Source: Lepidodermella squamata (taxonomy: Eukaryota > Gastrotricha). From it: 64,000 nucleotides of DNA. This document shows positions 28,771 through 41,713 of the stretch, piece after piece; within the stretch, counting starts at the first letter, position 1; every line of letters begins with the position of its first letter. Under the pieces are notes generated by a model. That model searched no databases. It worked only from the letters and a program-made list of their open reading frames with translations, and was not told the DNA's origin. Where the stretch lies: assembly GCA_047495785.1 (NCBI GenBank), contig JBLDXI010000007.1:806001-870000 (forward strand), read 5' to 3'. Position numbers and translations under genes: made by a program.

Positions 28771-30650
28771 TTACGGTTTCGCCCCAATTTCCGGCGTTTT
28801 TCCCTTCCAATCAGGCAAAGTTGGGTCAGCTTTGTGTTTCAGAAGTAAAGCCACAACATCAGGTTGGCGCTTTTCGACCATGAAATGCAACGGGCGGGTG
28901 AATTCGGACTTCTTCAAATAAATTTTCACGTTAGGATCAGCACCAGCTTCCAGCAGCATCTTCACTCGATCGTATGAATCCTTACTTTTTCGAGCTCGTA
29001 AAGCCATTTCAAGAGCGGATTTGTTAGCTTTATTCAAGCGATTCACGTCAGCTCCACGGGAAATTAGACATTCCACAACGTCAACGGCCTTCGCAACCAT
29101 GAGCAACGTATTTCCCTTGTCATCAGCGTAGTTGACATCGAAGCCATTGTCAAGATATGCCTCGACAACTTCCGATTCGGCATAGCTATTGTCGCTAACC
29201 AAACCAAACAAGAAGGTCTTGCCTTTCCCATCGGCTGAATAAGCATCAGCCCCTCGAGATAACAGCAGCCGGATAGCGCTAGCGTTTTCTACCGTGACGG
29301 CATCTTCCAGTGCTCGTTTAGTGACTGGTGCGCCACGGTTGACAAATTCCGAAACGATGTGGCAACAAGCACCGGCTGAAATGACTTGATTGAAAAAGGC
29401 ATTTTCACTCTCTTTCCGGCAAACAAAATGAGGATATCGGTTTAGGACCATCTTCCATTCAGCCAGACGGGTAGGATCTTCCTCCTCGACAATGTCGAGA
29501 AGTCGCTTTTTCTGAAACAAAAACAAATAAAAATCGAATCGAGATAAAAATTTCAAGATACCTCAAGGTAATTTTTTGCCTGACTCGGGAAACAGAGTTT
29601 GAGAAATTGAAAATTATCTCCCGCTGAACCTCCGATGAACGCCACATTTTCCGGGAAGTTCTTAATTACTTCAACGCCGTTGTAGATGGTCTTAAAGAAG
29701 GGAAAATCAAACTTTATATAAAATAATTTTATTTAGATTTGACGCACTTTGACTTCAATCGACCCAATCGGGGCCAACTTCACATCGTAAAACATGATTT
29801 TTTGCTTCTTGTCCCCACTGCGAATAACGAGTGGCGCCTTGAAAACGTCAATGAACTAAAAAATTCGTCAATTATGAAAACATTAAGAAAATTGAAAAAT
29901 TGATACCTGTCTCAAGGCGGTTGAAATTCTAAGTAGCCAGAAACTACTCAGATTTTTGGCATGGGTCATCAATATTTGACAATTCATTTCTCCGCTGATA
30001 AAGCGAGGCTTTAGTTCCTGGATTTTTTTAATCCAATCTTCCATTGATACAGGAGGCTGCTCGAGAGCGAGCCTGCTTGAATCCCAAATGAGATCCTCAC
30101 CTAAGCTAACACAGATTCGATTGAATAGCGGCTCTTTTCTCAAAGCCGTAGCGAGATTTTTAAGAGCGTTGGGAACCGCTAGAAATCGTTGGCAAAGTTC
30201 GCGACCGAATTCGCATTTGATCAAACCCTCCCAAAGAATTTTACCACGCGTAATCTGAAGCCAGCTAGAAAAAATATTGCTTACAAAATTGTCCAATTCT
30301 GATTGAATACGTACCTCTTGCAAACTGTGGCACAAGTTAGAAAGAGCTCCTCCAATTGAAGATGGAGGAAAATCTTTGTCGACAATTCGGGAGGTAGCTT
30401 GGAAATGAAGTCATCGCAAACGATAGGCGTTTCATAACGGCATTTCTTCATTGCAGGCTCTTCGTTGTTATCCAGCAAATCTGTCAATAGAGGCATGGCA
30501 TCACTCCACGGGTCAATGTCATCCTGTGGGAAACATAAATAAAGAATAAAGAAACATATGGAAATGAGTTGAAGCAGTTACAAAGTCGTAGTTTTCGTCC
30601 GAAAAATCATTGCTGTCATCATCTGAGTCCCAGTCTTCGGAAAAGAACAT
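28771..30650 (-). CDS. F-box/ankyrin protein, array member 1
   Basis: Exons: 30650-30582 (acidic leader MFFSEDWDSDDDSNDF, not seen in other members), 30523-30315 (F-box, LPPELSTKIFLHLQLEELF), about 30264-29910 (W-x-x-F exon, ILWEGLIKCEFGRE), about 29856-29740 (FKAPLVI, MFYDVKLAP), about 29697-29562 (NFPENVAFIGG, CFPSQAK) and about 29513-28771 (ankyrin repeats, KGNTLLMVAKAVDVVECLI and ADVNRLNKANKSALEMALRA). The F-box would bind Skp1 in a Cul1 ligase and the repeats would bind the target; this is family inference. It is the last gene of the array in its own transcription direction. Confidence 0.8.
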
Positions 30651-31141
30651 TATCTATTTATCAAAAAAGATTCAAAAACTTGAGTTATGCAAATGCTTGT
30701 TGTGTTATGACAAGAGTTGTCAAAATCTGTCAACCGTAGCCATCACACATTCAAAAGGGGGGAATCTTCAAAATTCAAAAGAAAATCGGCTGCAATGAAC
30801 AATTTAGGCCAGGGGACTTAGATCGGTAATTTTGAGGTTCGAAATCCCATTTTGAAACGTGATGTTCAGCCATTTTTCTTTCTATTATCAATAATCTAAA
30901 TAAAAACAACAATCCTGGTATTTGATGTCTTTGAGGTTTGAGTGACAGTTGAAAGAACGACATCAAAAATAATCACGAGTAATCCGTAAGTGAAGTCAAT
31001 GTGGCACAAACGAGTAATCCTAGAAGTTGCGTGCTTCACAAATTTATCAAAAATATGTACCACCAGCTTAGGTAAGTATGTAACTGCGTCACAAAGTGGG
31101 ACGACTTCGGCCCATACTATTGCAACTTCAAGAAATTTGGC

Positions 31142-33053
31142 TTATGCTGAGTTGTACAGCTTGATCAAACGATCAATTCCGGGTCGATTTCTCGTCAAAG
31201 CTCGATACCTATCTTCTCCCAATCGATCAACGGTGATATCAGAACAATCAGCGCCATTTTTCAGCAGATATTCGACCCGAGCTTCAGGTATCCGATAACG
31301 CAGCGCAAAATGAAGCGCGGTTAGGCCTGTGCTAGTCTTCACGCGAATATCAGCTCCATTTTTGACGAGATACTTCATAATATCAAGTGTTTGATTCTCC
31401 GCAGCATACATCAACAACGTTTTCCTGTCCTCATCAGCAAAATTGGCGTCCATTCCGTTATTAATGAATGCTTCAACAATCGGTTTCTGAATGTTTTTCG
31501 ATTTCATACAACTAAGAAGCACATTTTCATCATTGAATCTATCATAAACGCTAGCTCCGTGTTGCAAGAACAGCTTAACTGCTATAATATGATTACAATT
31601 GACAGCGCATTGCAAGGCCGCAGGTCCGATAAAGGCGCCTCTTCTGATGAATTCGAGCAAAATATCGCCTTTGACCATGGATGTAACAGCGAAATAAAGC
31701 TTAGTGTCAGCGAATGATTTGTAGGACCGAGGAACCAGCCCAGGTTCAGCATCTAAGATGGATTTCACAGCCTCAAGCCGGGAATTTTCATCAGAAAAGC
31801 TGTGCTTTTGCAAAGCCTCAATCAGCTTCCGACCCTGAATATTAAAAACAGGAAATTGTAAAAAACAATCCGAAATTATGATAATTTAAAAATACTGCTA
31901 GTCACTAATCATTGAATTAAATAAAATTCAAGTAAATGTATCATTTTTCAGTATTGAACAAAAGCAAACACCTTTTTTAGGCAGAATGAAAGGTTCAATT
32001 CGGCAATTCGGTTTGATAGTACAAGCATGTTTAAAAAACCGCGTTCGAGTTTCCTATCATGTTTCTTCTCTTCTCTATGGCTACGATATAAAAACGATTA
32101 GGTAGGAGTTGATCATGCCACAAAAATGAACCAACCATCTTATAAAAGTTGACCATACTTGGCATCACACAGCGAACATAATTCAACTGGCATGGAATAG
32201 TTGGAGCTATAAAAACCACGTCATTCGGATAGTCTTCAATTAGCCAAAAATCTCTTCGGTGAACCCAATCGAAAAACTAATTGTAATTGTAATTGTAATT
32301 GTAATTGTGGTAAATTGAAATGTACCACTTATATTTAATACGAACAGAAATTGAAAATTAACAGACCACCTCAGGCTGAATTGATCCCAGCAATTTTGCA
32401 TATTTATCATAGAAATTGAGCTGGCAGGGACCACAGCTAATAATTATAGGTGGTTTCAAATTATCCATAACCTATTAAATAGAAAGCTCAGCGATGCAAA
32501 GTAAATGAACTAGAAAAAATTAAAAAACTTCTCTGCATCGTCCCGGCAATCTTATTAGCCAATATTCCATATTATCAGGCCCAAAGCGAAAGCAACAATT
32601 TTCAGGGCGTCTCATCATATTCGCAAATATATCTGTAGAATATTTCGGCGCCTTCTTGATGAAATTTTCCATCGTTAATCTGAACCATGGATCACAAATT
32701 CCGACCATTTGGTTGAAATCACTGCACTTATCGTGGAAAATTCTTGAGTAAGCCAGCGCATATTTTAGAGAACTTGCAGAGCGATGTGAATTGCCAAAAA
32801 ATATTCGCGATTTATTGGTTCCGAATTCCTGAGCGATGAAACATTCCCAGAAGTAGTTGCCCGAAATAAAAGCGTGCCAGCTGAAAGAATTAAGTGAGTA
32901 AATTTCGCTAGATCCAAGCAGTAATTCCGACTTTTACCGCCTAGAAACAACGTTGTTAATCATGAATACTTCTTTATTGCGAATTCGAAGAAAAATATTA
33001 GCGACGACTTCAGGAGGGAGGGTTTCGATAATATCAAATCGTTGCAATACCAT
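31142..33053 (-). CDS. F-box/ankyrin protein, array member 2
   Basis: F-box exon 33053-32942 (short leader MVLQRFD, then LPPEVVANIFLRIRNKEVF). W-x-x-F exon about 32882-32527 (NYFWECFIAQEFG, ending EYWLIRLPGRCRE). Then about 32470-32366 (NLKPPIII, NFYDKYAKL), about 32277-32129 (DYPNDVVFIAP, VMPSMVNFY) and ankyrin exon about 31838-31142 with at least five repeats (ADEDRKTLLMYAAENQTLDI, TGLTALHFALRYRIPEARVE). A run of TTGTAATTG-type repeats lies at 32281-32308, at the 5' edge of the fourth exon. Spacing to the next member upstream is 300 bases. Confidence 0.8.
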
Positions 33054-33352
33054 CCTCCTCCATGATATTTTAATCGAACCCTAAGAAATAAAATCTGAGG
33101 TAAAAATTCATAACTCAAAATTTAATATAAAAAATCAAGTTTTTTATTCTTATAACGTCTTTTGGTAGTTGGCAATATCGAAGAGTTCACTGAAAAGCAC
33201 AGAGTTTTGAGCACAGAGATTCAAACAAATAAATTGCCGGAAATTTCGCAGTTTCCTATGTCGCTTTAAAACTAGATAATATCGGTAACAAATTCAAGTG
33301 AAAAAATCAAGCTTCATCAAGCAACAACAAACAATTTTTAGCACAAACTTAT

Positions 33353-35218
33353 TCAACGGTCAACCTTCTTCAGGATCTGAATAATTTTTTCATCGTCCTC
33401 CCCGCATGAAACCATTTCGGCAAGTTGCAACGGGGTCATATTGTCACTGTCTTTCAAAATTGGATCCGCTCCGAATTCCAACAGTAGTTTGACACCCGCC
33501 TCCGAATGCTTTAGAACCATGTGATGCAGCGGTTTCCTCGTCCTGGTAGTTGAAACTTGAATATCGGAGTTCGGATCGGCACCTTTCTGAAGCAACATTC
33601 TCAGTCGCTGCTCGAAATAACAATGGCGAAGTGCTGCATCAAGCGCTGATTGATTTGCGTCATTTCGTAAACGGACATCGGCCCCTTTTTTGATCAAATA
33701 CCGAATAACATCGATCTTCTGCTTTTCCATGGAAACCATGAGCAGCGAATTTCCATTCTGATCTTTTTGGTTCACTTCCAAGCCATACCAAACAAGAGTT
33801 TCGAAAATAGTGCAGGGTATAGCCTTTTCCTTGATAACTTCCATCAGGGCGTAGATTGTGCTCGAGTTTTTCAACAACTTAGCGGCTTCAAGTATTAGGG
33901 AGACAGCAGAACTGTTGCAAGCTGAGACTGCGGTCGCTAAAGCTTTGGGACCAACAGCCGCTCCTCGCTTCAAGAAACCACTTGTTATTTCTCTGGATAA
34001 TTTTTGCCGAATCGCCAGGTGAAACAGGGAATTCCCATTCTCTGAAACACGGTCTATCAATCCCGGTTGTTCGTCGAGGATATGAAAAATCTGGTCGGAA
34101 CGTTGATAGTAATAACCCTGCTCGACATCGAGTAAAGCCTCCAACTTTCGGCGCTTAAAAAATTTAAATTTAATTTCATCCAAGTTTAATAAACATTTGA
34201 AGAGAAAAATTACCGCCGAGATATATCGGGCTAAACTTGGAAACGATAAGCGAATTGAGCGCAAAGTGCAACGAGAAACGGATCCGACAAATCGAGAATT
34301 TTCAGGGTAAGCTTCGATCATCCAGTTAGGTTGTGGGTCAGTCTAATAAAGGTTTAAAGTTTAAAGCAACCGGAAAAAATAAGGATAAAAACGAACCTCG
34401 GGCTTGTTGTAACGCGCCAATTCCTTCATCTTTTCGTCGAAAAATGCGACGGAACATTTCTCATCGCAATCCAAGATAACGACAGGCTTCAGCTTATCCA
34501 TAGCCTGCAAATATTACAAAAATAATTTTGCAAAGCTTCCAAGTTTTCCCTTGGTCGTGCTAGGCTCAAATTTATGCTTCACTGCGGAATTGTTTATCTT
34601 TAGAAGAAAAATCTGAGTCAATCAAGTTAGCGATATACCTCTTGACACTGGGCTGGCAGTCTAGCAATCCACATATTAGCACCCTGGGATTTTTCAAACA
34701 CTCCGAAACCTTGTTTGTCAGAAACGCCACTGAGGAAATCTTGCTCATCATTCTCTTTGATTGCGCGATGAAACTCGTCAAATGTAAGATTGCTTTCAGG
34801 TAGAGCTGTGAAAATGTCCGACGCGAAGGCTGGTTTGAACAGCGTGTCGTTGATCAACGCGGATTGTAGGGACACCAGAGATTGGGGATCACACAGGAAA
34901 TTCCTAGACTTAGCAACGCCGAATTCGCGGATTATCAACTCTTCCCAGAATTTCCGGCTGCTCAAAAAAGAATGCCATCTGCAACAACAAAAAACGGAAA
35001 TGAGAGAACTGATAACCGAACAGCTTCAATTCATGTTTCACATTAATTTGAAAAAAGTGATACCTTTTAGATACCAGACGAAATTCGGCGATCTCGCTTA
35101 AGCGGAAACAAATGCAAATTTTTGCAATCACGTCCTCTGGCAGTAAGACCAACGGATCGTTAGATGTGGCGTCGTCTGAGGTAATTACGCGGCGTCGCTT
35201 TGATGGGAGGCTCGTCAT
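33353..35218 (-). CDS. F-box/ankyrin protein, array member 3
   Basis: F-box exon 35218-35062 (basic leader PSKRRRV, then LLPEDVIAKICICFRLSEI). W-x-x-F exon about 34981-34638 (KFWEELIIREFGVAKSRNFL, MWIARLPAQCQE). Then about 34506-34398 (KLKPVVILDCDEKCSVAFFD), about 34345-34213 (AYPENSRFVGS, LSFPSLARYI) and ankyrin exon about 34156-33353 (ENGNSLFHLAI, DQNGNSLLMVSMEKQKIDVI, RKPLHHMVLKHSEAGVKLLL, DNMTPLQLAEM). It has the complete five-exon layout and no visible damage. Confidence 0.82.
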
Positions 35219-36645
35219 TTTATACTAACAACAAAAATGTCTACAGATTTGAAAAAATCACAATGCAAAAAATGCCCAGATCGCCGAGCCGCGGGATTCA
35301 GTGCTTTTTTGACACAATTTCTCCTTTGGGCCAAGTAACTTGGTAGGCCATGAGATATTAAACAAATAGATACCAAATGGATACGTTATTGTGTCTAACA
35401 AGAAAGATTCATTATTCATGGCAATCTAAAATAGAAACTGAGACTTAATTGTAAAAGAAACGGAACGTGAAATTAGAAAAAAGAAATTAAGGCGGATTTT
35501 TTAAGATTTAGAAGAAAACTTTGAAAAGAGAATAACAAGTTGAACGAGGAGCAGCCGCCTGGGGCACATGTTTTTCGCTAGTTCAGAGATTTCTCGCAAT
35601 AGGCACCCAAACATTAAATAGAGCTGAAATTAATAGAGCTCAGCATCGAAAATATGCACAATTCAACCCTCAATTCAATTTTCCAATGTAAAGCAATAGG
35701 CAGCCGCATTCATCGCGATACCGAGCGTGTAATGTTTAGCAGCATTATTATCACTATCTCGAAAAACACTTTTTGCAAACAGCAATTGGAAAACGATGAG
35801 CGAATCAGGCCGTTCTCCTCGCTTTCTTGATGTGTGCGTGCGTTTTATTGAAGGCAATAATAAACTCGCCGCACGAGAAATGAGTCTCGTGCACACATTA
35901 GAGAAATAGTAGGCGACAATTATAATTGGAACTCTTCGAAACTTCGTATTTGTTTCAACGTCACAAGTCTCAACTGTTTACTGTTGTAACATCGGCTGCT
36001 TGCACGTAAGATTGCAAATAACAACATAAAAAATCTGTAAGAAAAAATCAGAAAATAAACGAACATTCGAACTCACACCAACTGACGCGAGCTTCTCAAT
36101 GCATTTTCATGTTCTGATGACAATAAACAGTTTTACAGACCCCAGGTTTTTTTTGTATTTGAGTCGATTAACAACGGATTTTAGCTTTGCAGTTCAGCAG
36201 TAGCGAGACAGCAAGACGAAATGCAGCTAACGTGACATGCACTCGATTCTGATTTCCCGAATTTTCGCATTCGAGTACCAGCTACCCTTAAAATCTACAG
36301 TCACTGAAGCATATTTTCATTTCCATTATTTTTATTCAGGCTATCAACTAACTCCTCGATTATGTGACAAAAAAGCGCTGAAAAGAACTTGGTTGAAGAA
36401 TTGACTTTTATTTGACTATCAAAATTGTTACCGAGCTATCGACACGCCTTTTAGCTTGAACGATCGCCATCATTCAAATGTAGCACAAATTTCTAGGAGA
36501 AATAAGAAATCGAAGAGCCTTTTATTGCTGAGATATTTTATTCATTAGGTTTAAATGAACAAAAAAGTGAGGTATCAAAAGAAAAGCATATTACAATTTT
36601 TTATTGCACTGTAAAATGATGTACAAAAAATAGCAGTTTCAAGTG
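35219..36645. other. 1.4 kb intergenic gap in the array
   Basis: No F-box or ankyrin sequence and no recognisable transposon ends. It is much longer than the usual 70-350 base spacing between members, so a lost member or an old insertion is possible. Confidence 0.4.
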
Positions 36646-39600
36646 TCATATTCCAGGAATAGGGTGTGCGGTTAAGAAAGTTTCGCCTTTCGAGTCCAGA
36701 GCGTTAATATCAGCTCCGTGTTCGACCAATAGGTTAACAACAGCAATCTCCCGGCGCGAGTACATGACATGTAACGGAAATGTGAAATCCGCCCCTTGCC
36801 AGATCTTGACATTCGGGTCTGCCCCAGTCTCCAGAAGTACACGTATTCGAGCTCGATATCTAATTATCTTTTTACATCCAAGTGCAATTTCCAAAGCAGA
36901 TTGTTTGGCAGCATTCAATCGATTTACATCAGCTCCATAAGCAATACAGTGCCGTAAAGTTTCAACGTGGAAAGCTTTCGCAGCCAAGAGAAGGAGGGTG
37001 TCGCCATTTTCATCGGCCCAATTCGGATCGTAACCGTTGGCGAGGAATGCTTCGACCACTTCCGGGCTTATAAAATCGCGAATTCGAAGTGCATCAAAAA
37101 TAATTGGAACGCCTCTTGCATTGATCGATTTAGCGCTTACACCCAAAGATAGAAACAAAAGAACAGCAGCTTCGTTAGATTTGAAAGCCGCTCTTTCCAA
37201 GGCTTCCGGGCCATAAGCGGCTCCTCGATTGAGAAACTCTTGGATAAATGCAGCACTAGCACCTGATGATATGACTTGGCACAGTAGAGAATCGTTAAAT
37301 TCCGCACCACTGGATGATCGATTGATAAAATGAGGATATCGGCCCAAAGCATTTTTCAATTCGGACAAATCTTCCTGGCGCTTACATACCATATCGACGA
37401 TTCGCTTCATCTAAAAACTGTGATTTTAGCAGGTGAAAAAAAGACTGGGATCTCATACCGTCATTAAAGTGTTGCACGCGCTCGGAAAACTGAATCGAAT
37501 GTATTCAATGGTGTGAATGAAGGCGATGTATTTCATTCCATCGGGATAACTCCGCAGATGAGGGTCTTCCCAATCGCCATATCGCTAAGTGAACCGAAAA
37601 AAAATTAGCCCAGAATGTTGTTGAGAAAATCTGTTATTGTTCTTTCCCCATTGACACGCGATATTTCGATAGAGAAAAATTTAGGGGGCAAGAATTTGAA
37701 AACCCCATAATTTTATCCCTTACGCTTTTACGGAGAAAATATGTCCCAAAACTATCGCTTATGCTTTTTCTAGATGTCAAAAACCAAAAACCCCCTTGCA
37801 AATCGAATTTTATTTGGAATGAAAAATTGAATTTAATAGAATTAAATGAAGTTGAAAACTTTTGGCTCGAAACAATTCAAAATACGCAGCCAAGCGGAAC
37901 CGGTCGTGTTCGGCATTCGAATCAAGCTCAGTTCCAAGTTCCAGCCTTCCAAATAGGATTGCAATAACACGACCATTTTGTTCTATAATTAATAGTCCTC
38001 CTAATCAGTGGCTTATGCTCGATTTTTCACTTGTTGATCACTTGTTGCTATTGAATTCATTTTGAAATGTTATTCAAGTCGCCAAACATCAGCGTTGGCA
38101 CCTTGTTATCCTCATCTTTCGCCGCTGTTCAAAGGAGGGCTTCGAGGCAGCGATATTGCGGCCGATATTTCGGTATCTCCAAAGGTGCCAACGTTGGTCT
38201 CAATTTGCAACTTCGACCTGAAGCTTGCGAAACATAAGAAGAAAGAATCGCTGAAGCTCGCGAAGGAGTCTGGGATCCACAGTGTTTACCTCCCGCGAAA
38301 CATGTCGTTCGAACGAGCGGCTGTGTTATGGGCAGCTGGATTTACCAGCGAAAGCTCAAGTTGCCACCCGGCAGGTTGTACAAATCCGACTACGTCGTTC
38401 TTCGATCCCGAAGAGTGGCTATCCAGCCGAACGGCGACGTTTTCGTGATCTCGAGCTTCGCCCTGGCGGCAGGTAACGTCCATGACGCCGTCGCGTCCAA
38501 AAATATTCGCAACCTCGCTTCGCAGTTAAAAACTGGGTGGAGTTTCAAACAAAGCTTCGATATGTCCAGTTCTGACGAATCTGCAGAGCATGTTGGCTCG
38601 CCGAACAATCCGATTTTTTCGGGATAAAGCTGACGATACTACGACATCGCTAAGAAATTCGGAAAATACTAAAATTCATTGATCACTGTATCTCAGTTGT
38701 TGAATTTTAAATTTTAAAATTGCTCAATAAAATATCCATTTTTTTCGTAAATGCGTTGTTATTAAATCTGACTTTGCGAAACATTGAGTGTTTTCAAGGC
38801 GCAACAACTCAGCGCGCGACTTTATGGACACGATGCGCAATTTTGATGCGGCCTCTGTTCGAAAACCTTCGAAATGTGACCTGAGTCAAAGATTTAAAAC
38901 TTGGCATGGTCGATTTAGGGCGGCGCACGATAACAACAAGCAGTCTGGGACCAAGCGAATGACCGTCGAGTTCATGAAGCTCTGGGAAGAAATGTTTGCA
39001 GAAAAGCGGCAGCTTGATCCGGATTACGTTGAAAATGCTGGTTCTTCCGGATTGAAGATTGATTTCAGCGTGGCCGACGAAGAAGATTCGCTGGTTGAAA
39101 GGGATAACGATGAGGACGTCGAAGAGGCTATTGCCCGTGTTTCTAAGTTGCTACCACGGTCACGGACTTCACATCGCGGAGATATGTAATTTAGACACCC
39201 TGGGGCTGTAGTCACCCTACAATATTTTCTTTTAATATATGGTGGTTGAAATAGCTACCATTAGATAAAGACAGATAAAAATTCACCAACCGCAATTGGC
39301 AGCTGATTCAGCGCCGCATCATAGCACAACATGCCTCCGAATCCAGATAGTCCTGTGCAGTTGAAGGGAAGCTTCAGAATGTCTAGAACCTTAAAAACAC
39401 AACAAAATAGTTTAGAGCAAAAGAAATAAGTTCAAATTACCTCCAAGACTCTCGAGGGTATTTTCACAAAGGCATAACCGTAATACAAACTATCGTCTTC
39501 GTGTAAACAACAAAGGCCGAAAGATTCGTCTTGAAAAAAGTTCGGCTTCTTAGCTCGAATCACCGTCAAAAAGTCGTCGTCAGCAATGAAGTGATCGTCG

Positions 39601-40035
39601 ACATGGATGATAGTCGTGAAGGCAGCTGGCAATTTTTCGTACGGCTTCAAAAGCCAGACTTTTCGCAAAATCGGCTCGCATTTGAGGTATCCTCGAAAAT
39701 TTTCCAAGGCACCAGGCTTTGACAAAAATTTTCGCCCGTTTTCAGTTCCGAATTCTTGTACAATCAAATTTTTCCAAAAATTCGTTGAATCCGTTAAAGA
39801 ATACCATCTTCGTATTTACAAAAAAATAGAATGAACAATAAATTAGTAATAAAATAAACTATTATTACTTTTTGCTGACTAATGCACAGGAATAAAAGAT
39901 TTCTTCGAGGCGAATATACGAAATAATTTCAATGGCTATTTCGAGTGGCAGAACATCCAACGGATCGATCGCTGCATCGTTGCCAAAAGAATTACGCTGT
40001 TTTTTCACCACAGGTTCAATGTCATTGAAGTCCAT
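36646..40035 (-). CDS. F-box/ankyrin protein, array member 4, with a 1.7 kb intron insertion
   Basis: F-box exon 40035-39868 (LPLEIAIEIISYIRLEEIFY), W-x-x-F exon about 39811-39441 (NFWKNLIVQEFGTENGRKFL, ending FVKIPSRVLE), third exon about 39391-39287 (LDILKLPF, MLCYDAALNQ), fourth about 37586-37459 (SYPDGMKYIAF, FSFPSACNTL), ankyrin exon about 37410-36646 (ENGDTLLLLAAKAFHVETL, ADVNRLNAAKQSALEIALG). The intron between exons three and four is about 1.7 kb, against roughly 50 bases in sister genes, and holds plus-strand open frames (38062-39189). The exons themselves look intact. Confidence 0.75.
38062..39189 (+). other. Unrecognised open frames inside the member 4 intron (probable mobile element remains)
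   Basis: Three plus-strand frames: 38062-38448, the overlapping 38328-38627 and 38788-39189 (133 aa, with a basic first half around KTWHGRFRAAHDNNKQSGTK and a very acidic second half). The first two overlap in different frames, as if one reading frame had been broken. A 14-base inverted repeat (GCGTTGGCACCTT near 38091, AAGGTGCCAACGTT near 38180) encloses about 75 bases. I recognise no domain. Location in an intron expanded only in this paralogue suggests an inserted element; the small basic/acidic protein could be element-encoded. Confidence 0.45.
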
Positions 40036-40569
40036 AAAAATAAATCTAGCTAAAAGATTAAACTGGTCTGCACAAGGGAAAAGTTTGAATTTGGGAAATT
40101 TCCAAATTTTCCAGCCAAAGCGAGGAAGTTGACTTAATTTCAGGCTATATCTTCAAGTCCTTGCTAATTATCAAATTCATTTATCAGTAAGGTGCCTCCA
40201 AAATTGGAAAAATCCACCATTTTGTTAACTTCAAATAAATTCGTCTGATGAATTTTGAAGCCAGGTTTTCAAAAAGCCATAATTACTAAAATAAATTCAC
40301 TTTGAAGTCGATTAATCAGTGAAAATTCATTCTCAAATAAGAGTGAGAACTAAGGTTTTACCAAACCCTTCTTTTCTTTTGCTACAGGTCAAATAAATAA
40401 ATAAATTCTCGGAAATATAAACAACAAATTCCTATTTTATTTAGCATTGACGTGAAAATAACGTAAGAAATGTAGAAAAATCGCAGTTTTCCAAGTCTCG
40501 CGCCCGAAAGGCTCTGTAAAAATGGACGTATCAAGCATTTATATCTCTAAAAAGCTTCGCCCTACGCAT

Positions 40570-41570
40570 TCATTCTCTAGCGATACCTTTCGCAACCAGC
40601 CTCAACATTTTCGCTTTCTGAAAACAAAAAAAAATAAAATTAATTCGACAGTAAAAGAACATAGGTATGATTGCTTGCTGTGATCACAGCTTTGGCGTGG
40701 CTAGGAAAGCCGAATTGGACAGATCTCAAGCTGCAACTGTTGTCGCTGCCGAAATATTTGGTTCCAACCGGGTAGTCGGCAAAAACCGTCACGTTAAAAG
40801 GATTTTCGGCAATCTACCGCAAAAACATAGATATATCGGGAAAGAAATCGGTGGAAAGTTACATCAAAATATCGGTGGTCGAGTACTTTCAAGTCACCGT
40901 CGTAAAATGTCACTTCGCCAATCGAAAAACAGTAAAAGATTAAGGGCGGCTTTAGAATGTTGACCGGCTGGCAGGGGAAGCAGACGAAATAAATCAAACA
41001 AAAGTCTAAATTATGAAACAGACCACTTCGATACTGCTTGGAATTTTCATCAGCCAAGACTTGTGCCACCCACTGAAAGCAACGCATTGATATTCGGTAT
41101 CATCGCAGAAAAACGCTGGGCTAAAATCGAGAGATTTCGCTTTTTCGCGGGGAGAAGTTCTCGGCGAGTTTGTTCTAGCTCGAGCGGCGGTCGCGATTGG
41201 ATAATATCTGAATATAGGTTCCGTAGTCAGGGCATTTCGAAAACCTTCCAAGGCTCCATTTATTCGAAAGAGATGCAGAGCAGGCTCTAGGCCAAATTCA
41301 CGAATTATCAACCGTTTCCACAAAATAGAACTTCTTGTAAATTGGTACCAGCTAAAACAAAGAGCGTTTGGCCTGCGAAGGTTATACTCAAGCTCTGATT
41401 TACCTTTTTGAAACAACGGCACAAGATAAGAACAAGTCCCTTGGTCGGAGATTCAAGAATATTTCAACCAAAATTTCCACCGGGAAAACAGACAAGGGGT
41501 CTATCAAAGCGGTATGAAGGGGAGGCTCAGTCGATGCAGGTTGGTATCGCTTGTATTCGATTTCATTCAT
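40570..41570 (-). CDS. F-box protein lacking ankyrin repeats, array member 5
   Basis: F-box exon 41570-41403 (FPVEILVEIFLNLRPRDLF); start at MNEIEYKRY rather than 41603, since other members start close to the F-box. W-x-x-F exon about 41352-41023 (ILWKRLIIREFGLEP, SWLMKIPSSIE). Then about 40965-40850 (NILKPPLIFY, TFYDGDLKVL), about 40809-40700 (DYPVGTKYFGSDNS, FGFPSHAKA) and a last exon 40617-40570 coding KAKMLRLVAKGIARE and stop. Where sisters carry five or more ankyrin repeats, this one ends after about 15 residues, and no repeats follow before member 4. It could be a truncated copy or a version without a recognition domain. Confidence 0.65.
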
Positions 41571-41713
41571 TTTTATAATAAGAATCCTAAAAAATAAAAC
41601 CAATAAAACCCAACAAATTTATTTAATATGAAATAATCCTGAAAAATCACAGGTAAAAATGGCAAGTAAAATATTGGCCCAGCTTAATTATTTTCATCTT
41701 TAAAATAAAAAGT

